From the NCBI RefSeq assembly GCF_000412675.1, contig NC_021505.1:1110501-1174500 (forward strand): a stretch of DNA of 64,000 nt. Direction: 5' to 3'. The DNA is from Pseudomonas putida NBRC 14164. GTDB taxonomy: Bacteria; Pseudomonadota; Gammaproteobacteria; Pseudomonadales; Pseudomonadaceae. The notes below the pieces were generated by a model that saw nothing but the letters and a program-made list of their open reading frames with translations, had not been told where the DNA came from and did not search any database. Of this stretch, positions 27,373-35,455 are shown one piece after another. The position numbers were made by a program, and so were the translations under genes. Each line of letters begins with the position of its first letter. Positions within the stretch are counted from its first letter, which is position 1.

Positions 27373-28112
27373 GGCAGGGCTATCAACGAGGCGAAGTTAA
27401 GGCATTGGAACCAGGGCACCACTTTGGAGAAGCCGGCGGCGCGCAGTCGTTCTTGATGGGCTTCGAGCGTGTCGGGGCGCATCACGTTTTCGATGGCGCT
27501 GCGCTTCTGGGCGATTTCCAGTTCGCTGTAGCCATTGGCCCGCTTGAAATCCAGGTGCAGTTCATTGAGCAGGTCCTGCGCTTGCTCATCGGCGAAGCGC
27601 AGTTTCTCCGAAAGGATCAGCGCACCACCCGGTAGCAGTGCCTGGCGGATGCGCCCGAGCAGTTCCAGGCGCTGGTCGGGGGCGATGAACTGCAGGGTGA
27701 AGTTCATCGCCACTACCGAGGCGGGCTCGAAGGGCAGGGCGAGGATATCGGCTTCCAGCACATCCACCGGCAGCAACTCCTGGAACATCGAGTCCTGGGC
27801 GGTGAGGTACTGGCGGCAGCGCTCGACCATGGCCGCAGAATTGTCCACCGCGATCACCCGGCAGCCGTCGCTGCGCACGTGGCGGCGCAACGACTGCGTG
27901 ACTGCACCCAGCGAGGCGCCCAGGTCGTACAGCGCGGTGTGCGGCTGGGCGAAGCGGGCGGCCAGCACGCCGAGGTTTTCGACGATGGTTGGGTAACCGG
28001 GCACCGAGCGCTTGATCATGTCCGGGAACACGCGCACCACGTCTTCGTTGAAAACGAAGTCGGGCACCTGTTCCAAAGGTTGGGAGAAAAGGCGGTCGGG
28101 TTGTTTGCTCAC
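27369..28112 (-). CDS. cmoA: Carboxy-S-adenosylmethionine synthase
   Basis: A 247-residue SAM-fold enzyme that converts SAM and prephenate to carboxy-SAM for CmoB. Present are the N-terminal [20 protein letters not shown] pattern, the glycine-rich segment [19 protein letters not shown] and the conserved [13 protein letters not shown]. It is first in the cmoA-cmoB pair. Confidence 0.96.
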   Translation of the reverse strand: MSKQPDRLFSQPLEQVPDFVFNEDVVRVFPDMIKRSVPGYPTIVENLGVLAARFAQPHTALYDLGASLGAVTQSLRRHVRSDGCRVIAVDNSAAMVERCRQYLTAQDSMFQELLPVDVLEADILALPFEPASVVAMNFTLQFIAPDQRLELLGRIRQALLPGGALILSEKLRFADEQAQDLLNELHLDFKRANGYSELEIAQKRSAIENVMRPDTLEAHQERLRAAGFSKVVPWFQCLNFASLIALP

Positions 28113-28201
28113 GGCGAATCCAGGCGGCTGGTGATAGGCAGGGGGCGCATTCTAGCCAAACCGCAGCCTGGATGCATGGTCGGCTGACCAGCGCTGTGCG
28201 T

Positions 28202-28594
28202 TCAATTGACCCGGATGGCGCAATCGAAGGTCTGCACCGGGCGTACTTCCGGAGCCCAGGGTTGCTGGTAGACCAGTACCAGCTGGCCGTCGCCGGTAGC
28301 TCGGGCCTGGAAGCGCCAGGTCGAAATACCCGAGCTGCCGACGATACCGGCGTCTTCCGGCGCGCTGTAAACCTCGGGGCCAAGGCTTTGCAGCACGTTG
28401 GGTGCCGGGTTCTGTACCAGCCAGCGGTAGCCGGTGGTCGGGTTGCTGGGCAGGGTGAGGGTCAGCATCTGACCGACCTGCAGGCGCTTTGGGCATTCAC
28501 TTTCGGCGTCCAGTTCTACGGGCTGCGTGGGGTGTTGCGTGCAGGCAGAAAGCAGGGCGAAGCTCAGGGGAACGAGCAGACGAGGGGCGGTCAT
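28202..28594 (-). CDS. Chagasin-like (I42) cysteine protease inhibitor, lipoprotein
   Basis: A 130-residue secreted protein of the chagasin/ICP family, inhibitors of papain-type cysteine proteases. The signature loop NPTTGYRW is at about residue 55, and later loops GSSGISTWRFQA and VYQQPWAPE complete the three-loop wedge. The N terminus is a lipoprotein signal with lipobox LSAC, so it should sit in a membrane facing the periplasm. ATG 28594 places this signal correctly. A longer upstream frame has none. Its natural target protease is unknown. Confidence 0.85.
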   Translation of the reverse strand: MTAPRLLVPLSFALLSACTQHPTQPVELDAESECPKRLQVGQMLTLTLPSNPTTGYRWLVQNPAPNVLQSLGPEVYSAPEDAGIVGSSGISTWRFQARATGDGQLVLVYQQPWAPEVRPVQTFDCAIRVN

Positions 28595-28661
28595 GTTGGC
28601 TCCGGGGGGCTGACGATGACCTGAGGATAACCGATGATCGACGGGTTTTGTGTTGCCAGTG

Positions 28662-28697
28662 CCGGCCACTTCGAAGCCAAAGCCGCGAAGTGGCCGG
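28662..28697 (-). terminator. Hairpin after the Lon-type protease gene
   Basis: CCGGCCACTTCG and CGAAGTGGCCGG form a perfect 12-bp stem with a 12-base loop, seven bases past the protease stop codon. No T-run follows on the transcript strand. Confidence 0.6.
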
Positions 28698-28703
28698 TGC
28701 AGG

Positions 28704-31121
28704 TTAGAACAGGACTTTGGCCACGTCGGCAAAGCGCTTGGCAAAATGCACTGTCAGGCCTTCGCGCAGGTAGTCCGGCAGTTCCTCGAAGTCGCCACGG
28801 TTAGGCTCCGGCAGGATCAGTTCGAAGATCTTCTGCCGGCGCGCCGCAATCACCTTCTCGCGCACCCCGCCAATCGGCAGCACCTGGCCGGTGAGCGTCA
28901 GCTCGCCCGTCATGGCCACGCCCTTCTTCGGTGCCTGGTCGCGGGCGAGCGACAACAGGGCACTTGCCATGGTGACCCCGGCACTCGGGCCGTCCTTGGG
29001 CGTGGCGCCTTCAGGAACGTGCAAGTGGATGAACGCTTCGTTGAAGAAGCCAGGGTCACCGCCAAACTGCTTGAGGTTGGAGCTGACGTAGCTGTAGGCA
29101 ATTTCGGCCGACTCTTTCATCACGTCACCCAGTTTGCCGGTCAGTTTGAAGCCGCGGTTGAGGGTGTGGATGCGGGTTGCCTCGATCGGCAACGTGGCGC
29201 CGCCCATGCTGGTCCAGGCCAGGCCGGTGATCACGCCTTTGCCCGCCAGTACCTGCTCACTGCGGAACACCGGTATGCCGAGTGCGGCTTCCAGGTCCTT
29301 GGTGCCGATCTTCAGCTTGGCTTCGGGGTTTTCCAGCAGCTTGACCACGGCCTTGCGCACCAGCTTGCCCAGTTGCTTCTCCAACTGGCGCACGCCCGCC
29401 TCGCGGGCATAGCCTTCGATCACCAGGCGCAGAGCGCTGTCGCTGATGCTCAGGCTGGTCTTTGAAACGCCCGCTTTTTCCAGTTGTTTGGGCCACAGGT
29501 GGCGCTTGGCAATGGCCAGTTTTTCCTCGGTGATGTAGCCGGACAGGCGGATCACTTCCATGCGGTCGAGCAACGGCCCGGGGATCGAGTCGAGGGTGTT
29601 GGCGGTGCACACGAACAGCACTTTGGACAGGTCAAGGCGCAAGTCGAGGTAGTGGTCGAGGAAGTCGACGTTCTGCTCCGGGTCGAGGGTTTCCAGCAAG
29701 GCGGAAGCCGGGTCACCCTGGTAGCTCTGGCCCATCTTGTCGATCTCGTCGAGCATGATCACCGGGTTCATCACTTCGACGTCTTTCAAGGCCTGTACCA
29801 GCTTGCCAGGCTGGGCGCCGATGTAGGTGCGGCGGTGGCCCTTGATTTCGGCTTCGTCACGCATGCCGCCAACGCTGAAGCGATAGAACGGCCGGCCAAG
29901 CGACTCGGCGATGGACTTGCCTATGCTGGTCTTGCCCACCCCGGGCGGGCCCACCAGCAGCACGATCGAGCCACTGATTTCGCCTTTCCAGGCCCCCACG
30001 GCGAGGAATTCGATAATGCGTTCCTTGATGTCGTCGAGGCCGGCATGGTGCTGGTCGAGGACTTTGCGCGCATGCTTGAGGTCGAGCTTGTCCTTGCCGT
30101 ACACGCCCCACGGCAGGGCGGTGGCCCATTCGAGGTAGTTGCGGGTGACGGCGTACTCGGGCGAACCGGTTTCGAGAATGGCCAGTTTGCCCATCTCTTC
30201 ATCCAGGCGCTTGCGTGCCTGGGGCGGCAGGGTCTTGCCTTCCAGGCGCTGTTCGAACTGTTCAAGGTCGGCGCTGCGGTCGTCCTTGGTCAGGCCCAGC
30301 TCCTGCTGGATGACCTTGAGTTGCTCCTTGAGGAAGAACTCGCGCTGGTGTTCGCCGATCTGCCGGTTCACCTCGGCCGAGATCTCGTTCTGCAGGCGCG
30401 CGACTTCCACCTCTTTGCGCAGCATCGGCAGGACCTTTTCCATGCGCTTGAGCATGGGCACGCAGTCGAGTACTTCCTGCAACTGGTTGCCGGTGGCCGA
30501 AGTCAGCGCGGCAGCGAAGTCGGTGAGCGGTGAGGGGTCGTTGGGGCTGAAGCGGTTGAGGTAGTTCTTCAGCTCTTCGCTGTACAGCGGGTTGAGCGGC
30601 AGCAGTTCCTTGATCGCGTTGATCAGGGCCATGCCGTAGGCCTTGACCTCGTCAGTCGGCTCGGCGGGCTGGCGCGGGTATTCAACTTCGACCAGGTAGG
30701 GGGGGCGGTGGTGCTTGAGCCAGTTGCGGATGCGTACCCGGGTCAGGCCCTGGGCGACGAACTGCAGTTTGCCGTTTTCGCGGCTGGCATGGTGCACCTT
30801 GACCAGCGTGCCGTACTGCGGCAAGGCCGAGGTGTCGAAATGGCGATGGTCTTCTGGCGGGGTGTCCATGAAGAACAACGCCAGGCAGTGGTCGGGTGAC
30901 TTGGCCACCAGGTCGAGGGTTTCTGCCCAAGGTTCTTCATTGACGATGACCGGGAGTACCTGGGCCGGGAAGAACGGGCGGTTGTGGATCGGGATCACGT
31001 AGACCTTGTCCGGCAGCTGCTGGCCGGGCAGGGCGAGGGCGTGGCCGGTTTCGGCCTGGGTGGTGTGCTCGACTTCGCTGTGTTCGTCGGGGTGTTCCGG
31101 GAAATCCTGCTGGTCGCTCAT
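28704..31121 (-). CDS. Second Lon-type ATP-dependent protease (AsrA-like)
   Basis: An 805-residue Lon-family protease. In order: the N-terminal substrate domain (about 40-240), the AAA+ module with Walker A GPPGVGKTS and Walker B VIMLDEIDKM, and the C-terminal Ser-Lys protease with catalytic Ser in KDGPSAGVTMA and Lys in GGVREKVIAARR. The acidic N terminus (EHPDEHSEVEH) and the neighbourhood match P. aeruginosa PA0779 (AsrA), a heat-shock-linked paralogue distinct from housekeeping Lon. A promoter with a full sigma-32 -10 box lies 30-60 bases upstream, agreeing with heat-shock control. Confidence 0.93.
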   Translation of the reverse strand: MSDQQDFPEHPDEHSEVEHTTQAETGHALALPGQQLPDKVYVIPIHNRPFFPAQVLPVIVNEEPWAETLDLVAKSPDHCLALFFMDTPPEDHRHFDTSALPQYGTLVKVHHASRENGKLQFVAQGLTRVRIRNWLKHHRPPYLVEVEYPRQPAEPTDEVKAYGMALINAIKELLPLNPLYSEELKNYLNRFSPNDPSPLTDFAAALTSATGNQLQEVLDCVPMLKRMEKVLPMLRKEVEVARLQNEISAEVNRQIGEHQREFFLKEQLKVIQQELGLTKDDRSADLEQFEQRLEGKTLPPQARKRLDEEMGKLAILETGSPEYAVTRNYLEWATALPWGVYGKDKLDLKHARKVLDQHHAGLDDIKERIIEFLAVGAWKGEISGSIVLLVGPPGVGKTSIGKSIAESLGRPFYRFSVGGMRDEAEIKGHRRTYIGAQPGKLVQALKDVEVMNPVIMLDEIDKMGQSYQGDPASALLETLDPEQNVDFLDHYLDLRLDLSKVLFVCTANTLDSIPGPLLDRMEVIRLSGYITEEKLAIAKRHLWPKQLEKAGVSKTSLSISDSALRLVIEGYAREAGVRQLEKQLGKLVRKAVVKLLENPEAKLKIGTKDLEAALGIPVFRSEQVLAGKGVITGLAWTSMGGATLPIEATRIHTLNRGFKLTGKLGDVMKESAEIAYSYVSSNLKQFGGDPGFFNEAFIHLHVPEGATPKDGPSAGVTMASALLSLARDQAPKKGVAMTGELTLTGQVLPIGGVREKVIAARRQKIFELILPEPNRGDFEELPDYLREGLTVHFAKRFADVAKVLF

Positions 31122-31151
31122 GGGGCACCTGCGTGAATGACTATGGTGCTT

Positions 31152-31180
31152 AGATGGGGCGCAGGGGAATCGGTTTCAAT
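31152..31180 (-). promoter_or_regulatory. Sigma-32 (heat-shock) promoter of the Lon-type protease
   Basis: Read on the gene strand: ATTGAAA, 14 bases, then CCCCATCT. This matches the RpoH consensus CTTGAAA/CCCCATNT with a single mismatch and an allowed spacer. Confidence 0.8.
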
Positions 31181-31219
31181 GGTAGACGAAGGGAGCAGGG
31201 GAGGGTTTCATCTGTGATT

Positions 31220-31330
31220 GCCTGCACCGGCCTCATCGCCGGCAAGCCAGCTCCCACAGGTAACCCACCATTTTCAAGGTCGGTGCAATACCTGTGGGAG
31301 CTGGCTTGCCGGCGATGAGGCCGGTACAGG
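31220..31330. repeat. REP pair 8 (GCCGGCAAGCCAGC type)
   Basis: The left arm CTCATCGCCGGCAAGCCAGC with TCCCACAGG is mirrored by CCTGTGGGAGCTGGCTTGCC with GGCGATGAGG. This is a different REP subtype from pairs 1-7. It lies between gcd and the protease promoter. Confidence 0.95.
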
Positions 31331-31335
31331 GGAAT

Positions 31336-31355
31336 GAGCCCTGCAAGCAGGGCTC
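31336..31355 (-). terminator. Hairpin after gcd
   Basis: GAGCCCTG and CAGGGCTC form an 8-bp stem with a four-base loop, a few bases after the gcd stop codon. It lacks a T-run. Confidence 0.6.
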
Positions 31356-31361
31356 GGTAAC

Positions 31362-33773
31362 TTAGTCAGCGAGTTTGTAAGCGATGATGTAATCACCCAT
31401 TTTGGTGCCCAGCGAGCCATGGCCGCCAGCAGTCACCAGCACATACTGCTTGCCATCCTTGCCGGTGTAAGTCATCGGCGTGGCCTGGCCACCCGCTGGC
31501 AGGCGGGCACTCCACAGTTCCTTGCCGTTGTTCACGTCATAAGCACGCAGGTACTGGTCGAGGGTGCCGCTGAGGAAGCCGACGCCGCCTGCGGTAACGA
31601 TCGAACCGCCCATGCTCGGCACGCCAACCGGCAGGCCGATCGGTACCGGGGTGCTGTCGCGGGTGGTGCCGTTCTTGTGCTTCCACACCACCTTGTTGGT
31701 GAACAGGTCGATGGCGGCGACATAGCCCCAGGCCGGGGCCTGGCACGGTACGCCCAGCGGCGACATGAACGGGTGCATGGTCACCGCGTAGGGCGCGCCA
31801 GTATTGGGCTGCACGCCGCTGGTCTCGCTTTCGCGCTTGCTGCCTTCGGCGACCTGCTCGCGCGGCACCATCTTCGACACGAAGGCCATGTAGTTGGGCG
31901 AGGTGAACAGCAGTTGGCGCACCGGGTCGACCGACACGCTGCCCCAGTTGAAGACCCCCACGTTACCCGGATAGATCAGCGAGCCCTGCTCGGATGGCGG
32001 GGTGTACTGGCCTTCGTAGCGCAGTTCGCGGAACTGGATGCGGCACAGCATCTGGTCGAACGGCGTGGCGCCCCACATGGCCTGTTCGGTCAGCTCAGGG
32101 CCGAGCAGATTGAGGTCGGAGCGGGCCTGGGTCGGCGAGGTGTGGTCGCCCTTCACTGCGCCTTGCGGGGTGGGGATTTCGCGGATCGGCACGATCGGCG
32201 TACCGTCGCGGCGGTCGAGCACGTACAGGCTACCTTGCTTGGTCGGCACGATGATCGCAGGTTTCACGCCATCGTCAGTCTTCAGGTGGACCAGGGTCGG
32301 CTGGCTGCCGACGTCCATGTCCCACAGGTCGTGGTGGGTGAACTGGTAGTTCCAGCGGGCCTTGCCGGTGGCCAGGTCCAGGGCGACCACGCCGGCGCTG
32401 TACTTCTCGGCGCCCGGGGTACGGTCGGCGCCCCACTGGTCCGGGGTCTGGTTGCCCAGCGGCAGGTAGATCATGCCCAGGTCTTCGTCGACGCTGGCGA
32501 TCGACCACATGTTGGCCGAGTTGCGGCTGTACATCTTGCCTGGGGCCAACGGCTTGGTGTCTTCCGGGTTGTTGCTGTCCCAGTTCCACACCAGGTGGCC
32601 GTCGTGCACATCGTAGGCGCGGATGACGCCCGACGGCTCGTTGGTCGACTCGTTGTCGGTGACATGGCCACCGATGATCACCAGGTCACGGGTGACAGCG
32701 GCAGGCGAGGTGGAGTAGTAGCCGCCGGCAGTGAACGGGCCGATGCCGGTGGTGAGGTCGATCACGCCCTGGTTGGCGAAGCCTTCGCACACTTTGCCGT
32801 TGTCGGCGTTGATGGCGATCAGGCGAGCATCTGCGGTAGGCAGGTACAGGCGGCGCGGGCAGGCCTGCGCCACGGCTTGGCCTGCGTCGGTAATTTTCGG
32901 TACCGGGCTGCCGTCGCGGCTGACGTAGCGGTTTTCGTCATAGTACGAAACGCCACGGCATGTCATGTGGGCAAAGCCTTTGAAGGTGCCGGTCGGGCTC
33001 TTGACCTGCGGGTCGTAGCGCCAGATTTCTGCGCCGGTGTCCGGGTCCAGGGCCAGCAGGCGGCTGTGTGCGGTACAGGCGTAGAGCATGCCGTTGACCT
33101 TCAGCGGGGTGTTCTGGTTGGTCAGCTCCACAGGGTCGTTTTCGGTCGGCAGGTCGCCGGTGCGGATACGCCAGGCTTCTTCCAGGCGGTAGGCATTCTG
33201 CGGGGTGATCTGGCGCAGCGGCGAATAGCGGTCGCCATGCTCGGTGCGGCCGTAGGCCTGCCACTCGCCGTCAGGCATGGCCGGGGCGGCGCTGGCCATT
33301 TCGCTGCTTTCGCGGCCCAGTTCGCCGAACACTTCGCCGGGGTGGGTGAACTGGCTGCCCAGGGCACATGCCCCCGAAGCAACCACGGCAACGCCCAGCA
33401 GTGCAGTGTTGGCCTTGCTGGCCGGGCCGGTCAACGGGCGACGTGCCCATGGCAGCAACAGCACCACGCCGATGGCAAACCAGATGGCCAGGCGTGGCAC
33501 CAGTTGCCACCAGTCCAGGCCCACTTCGAGCAGGGCCCACACGGTGCTGCCCAGCAGCACCAGGCCATACAGGCCCAAGGCAATGCGGCGCTGGGCCAGC
33601 AGCAGGATGCCCGAAAGGGCAAAGCCGATACCGGCGATCAGGTAGTACAGCGATCCGCCCAGCTGGCTCAGTTTGATACCGCCGGCCAGCAGGGCCAGGC
33701 CCATCAGCAACAGCAGCGCGCCGATCAGGCGAGGTAGCCAGCGGCTTCCTTGGTTGGCACCTTCAGTGCTCAT
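31362..33773 (-). CDS. gcd: Membrane-bound PQQ-dependent glucose dehydrogenase
   Basis: An 803-residue quinoprotein that oxidises glucose to gluconolactone at the outer face of the inner membrane and passes electrons to ubiquinone. Five hydrophobic helices occupy residues 15-145. The large periplasmic beta-propeller follows with tryptophan-docking repeats such as LALDPDTGAEIWRYDP and AIDLFTNKVVWKH, and with the PQQ-site region TTGIGPFTAGGYYSTSP. Length is exactly that of the family. It lies 30 bases after the glucose porin oprB, so outer-membrane uptake and periplasmic oxidation are co-expressed. PQQ synthesis genes are not in the window. Confidence 0.96.
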   Translation of the reverse strand: MSTEGANQGSRWLPRLIGALLLLMGLALLAGGIKLSQLGGSLYYLIAGIGFALSGILLLAQRRIALGLYGLVLLGSTVWALLEVGLDWWQLVPRLAIWFAIGVVLLLPWARRPLTGPASKANTALLGVAVVASGACALGSQFTHPGEVFGELGRESSEMASAAPAMPDGEWQAYGRTEHGDRYSPLRQITPQNAYRLEEAWRIRTGDLPTENDPVELTNQNTPLKVNGMLYACTAHSRLLALDPDTGAEIWRYDPQVKSPTGTFKGFAHMTCRGVSYYDENRYVSRDGSPVPKITDAGQAVAQACPRRLYLPTADARLIAINADNGKVCEGFANQGVIDLTTGIGPFTAGGYYSTSPAAVTRDLVIIGGHVTDNESTNEPSGVIRAYDVHDGHLVWNWDSNNPEDTKPLAPGKMYSRNSANMWSIASVDEDLGMIYLPLGNQTPDQWGADRTPGAEKYSAGVVALDLATGKARWNYQFTHHDLWDMDVGSQPTLVHLKTDDGVKPAIIVPTKQGSLYVLDRRDGTPIVPIREIPTPQGAVKGDHTSPTQARSDLNLLGPELTEQAMWGATPFDQMLCRIQFRELRYEGQYTPPSEQGSLIYPGNVGVFNWGSVSVDPVRQLLFTSPNYMAFVSKMVPREQVAEGSKRESETSGVQPNTGAPYAVTMHPFMSPLGVPCQAPAWGYVAAIDLFTNKVVWKHKNGTTRDSTPVPIGLPVGVPSMGGSIVTAGGVGFLSGTLDQYLRAYDVNNGKELWSARLPAGGQATPMTYTGKDGKQYVLVTAGGHGSLGTKMGDYIIAYKLAD

Positions 33774-33803
33774 CGTAGGTTCTCCGTCAGGTCAAAAAGG
33801 GGG

Positions 33804-35138
33804 TTAGAAACTGCTCTGGATCTTCAGGCCGCCGACCAGGGCGCCATCGACCTGCGACACCCCGCCCGGGTGGCGGATGTACTGCAGGTTGGGGCGCACC
33901 GTGAGCCAGTCGGCCAAATGGATGCCGTAGTACAGCTCGGCGCTGTACTCGGTGTCCTGCACAGGCAGGAAACCGGGGTTGTCGTAGTCGTAGAGCCCGG
34001 CGGCCTGGTTGGCCAGGCGGGCGTTCTTGCGGTAGGCAGGGTTGACGTGCACGCGGGCGACGGCGAAACCGATGTCGTCCTTGGCGCGGGCGTCGAAAGG
34101 CCCTTTGTATACCAGTCCTGCCTGCACATAGTTGTCGATGGCATTGGTCTTCTTGTCATGCACCGTGGCGTTGGCGAACAGGCTCAGGCCACGCGACTGG
34201 TCGGAGGCCAGCGAAGTTACCTGCTGCTGGGCGCCGAGCCACATGCCGTGCTTGCTCGAACTGCTGCGGTAGGCGGCGCCGCTGACGGCGGCCGGCTGGC
34301 CGTTGCTGTCCTTGAGAACATCCTGTGCCTTGGCATTACTGTAGTAGTAGCCGGCGCGATATTCCCCTTTCAGGCCTTGGATGCGTGGGGTCCATACCAG
34401 TTCGATCGGCATTACCGCGCCCTGGGTGCCGCTGCCGCTGAGCTTGAAGCCGTTGCCCGATTCCAGGTTGGAGGGGTTCTGCTCGAACACGCCGACCTGG
34501 GTGTAAAGCTCGTCGCTGAGGTTGTAGCGCACGCGCAGAGCCCACTGGCTGACCGGCCAGTTGTACCAGATGCCACCCACCCAGTTGCCCACCTGCGAGC
34601 CGCAGAAGGCCAGGTTCTGGAAGTCGCAAGGGAAGCTGTTGAAGTCCTCGCCTTCGCCGAAGCGGCCGAATTTCACGTCCAGCGCACCATCGAAGTACTT
34701 CTGCTTGATCCACATCTGCGTCAGCCTCCAGGTTTCGCCACGGCCCCAGACTTCCTGGGCCGAGGTGAAGCCGCCAACGCGGGGGTCGTTGATGCGGTCG
34801 TTGCTGATGTTGTCGCCGTGGCGCTCGGTGATGGTCAGCTGGAATTCGGCGTCTTGCCAGCCGAGGATCTTGTCCAGGTCCAGGTGGCTGCCAAAGGTGA
34901 ACTGGTCGCTGTAGCGCGCGGTACGGTCGTGGTCGTAGCCACCGTGCAGGTTGCTGCCCATCTCCCCGGTGTAGCCGAGGGTGAAGTCGTAGCCTTTTTC
35001 CAGCAATTCGCTGCGGGTGCCGCCCCAGTCGCCGAGCATCCATGGGGAGTCGCTGGCAAACATTTCGCTGGCGGCGGCGGGTGTCGCCAAGGCGCTGAGG
35101 GCAAGGCCGATGTAACAGGTTTTGGGCAGTTGAAGCAT
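33804..35138 (-). CDS. oprB: Carbohydrate-selective porin OprB
   Basis: A 444-residue outer-membrane sugar channel. A signal peptide ending PAAA is followed by the family opening SPWMLGDWGGTRSELLEKGYDF. The Asp/Tyr/Trp-rich beta-strand pattern and the final Phe (KIQSSF) are typical. It lies directly upstream of gcd. There is no good ribosome site: a perfect 14-base palindrome AGATAGCGCTATCT ends one base before the ATG, and an A-rich AACAATCAA stretch lies just beyond it, so start-site control by an RNA structure or protein is plausible. Confidence 0.93.
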   Translation of the reverse strand: MLQLPKTCYIGLALSALATPAAASEMFASDSPWMLGDWGGTRSELLEKGYDFTLGYTGEMGSNLHGGYDHDRTARYSDQFTFGSHLDLDKILGWQDAEFQLTITERHGDNISNDRINDPRVGGFTSAQEVWGRGETWRLTQMWIKQKYFDGALDVKFGRFGEGEDFNSFPCDFQNLAFCGSQVGNWVGGIWYNWPVSQWALRVRYNLSDELYTQVGVFEQNPSNLESGNGFKLSGSGTQGAVMPIELVWTPRIQGLKGEYRAGYYYSNAKAQDVLKDSNGQPAAVSGAAYRSSSSKHGMWLGAQQQVTSLASDQSRGLSLFANATVHDKKTNAIDNYVQAGLVYKGPFDARAKDDIGFAVARVHVNPAYRKNARLANQAAGLYDYDNPGFLPVQDTEYSAELYYGIHLADWLTVRPNLQYIRHPGGVSQVDGALVGGLKIQSSF

Positions 35139-35139
35139 G

Positions 35140-35153
35140 AGATAGCGCTATCT
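35140..35153. promoter_or_regulatory. Perfect palindrome at the oprB start codon
   Basis: AGATAGCGCTATCT occupies the place where a Shine-Dalgarno sequence would be. It could be an operator or a small stem. Adjacent AACAATCAA (transcript strand, about 35155-35165) resembles an Hfq/Crc site. Confidence 0.4.
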
Positions 35154-35455
35154 TTTGATTGTTGAAAAAACGGCAAGCGCATCGAAGGGCAGGCCCTTCA
35201 ATGGATATGGCGACAAGATGGTTTCAGTGAAGCGATTCAGCTTCAGGCGGGGAGGATATAGCGGAAGTTGTAAGAAAAAAAGACAAATTGTCGCAGGGGA
35301 TTGTTGTTCAGCGGGTAACAATAGTCTGAAGGGGGCTGCTTTGCAGCCCATCGCCGGCAAGCCAGCTCCCACAGAATTGCGCTAGCACTGAGGACAGTGC
35401 AGTACCTGTGGGAGCTGGCTTGCCGGCGATTGGGGCGCAAAGCGCCCCCGCGATT
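35154..35455. other. Intergenic region upstream of oprB
   Basis: No gene is seen. The part next to oprB is AT-rich for this genome, with a GACAAATTGTC palindrome at 35282-35292 that may belong to the oprB promoter region. The distal part is REP pair 9. Confidence 0.6.
35347..35431. repeat. REP pair 9 (GCCGGCAAGCCAGC type)
   Basis: ATCGCCGGCAAGCCAGCTCC with CACAG is mirrored by CCTGTGGGAGCTGGCTTGCC with GGCGAT, flanked by small GC stems. It lies beyond the 3' end of the TonB receptor gene. Confidence 0.93.

Noticed and set aside
31419..33737. 772-codon open frame opposite gcd
   Set aside because: A long shadow of the GC-rich gcd frame, rich in Gln/His/Arg with no domain. gcd is certain.
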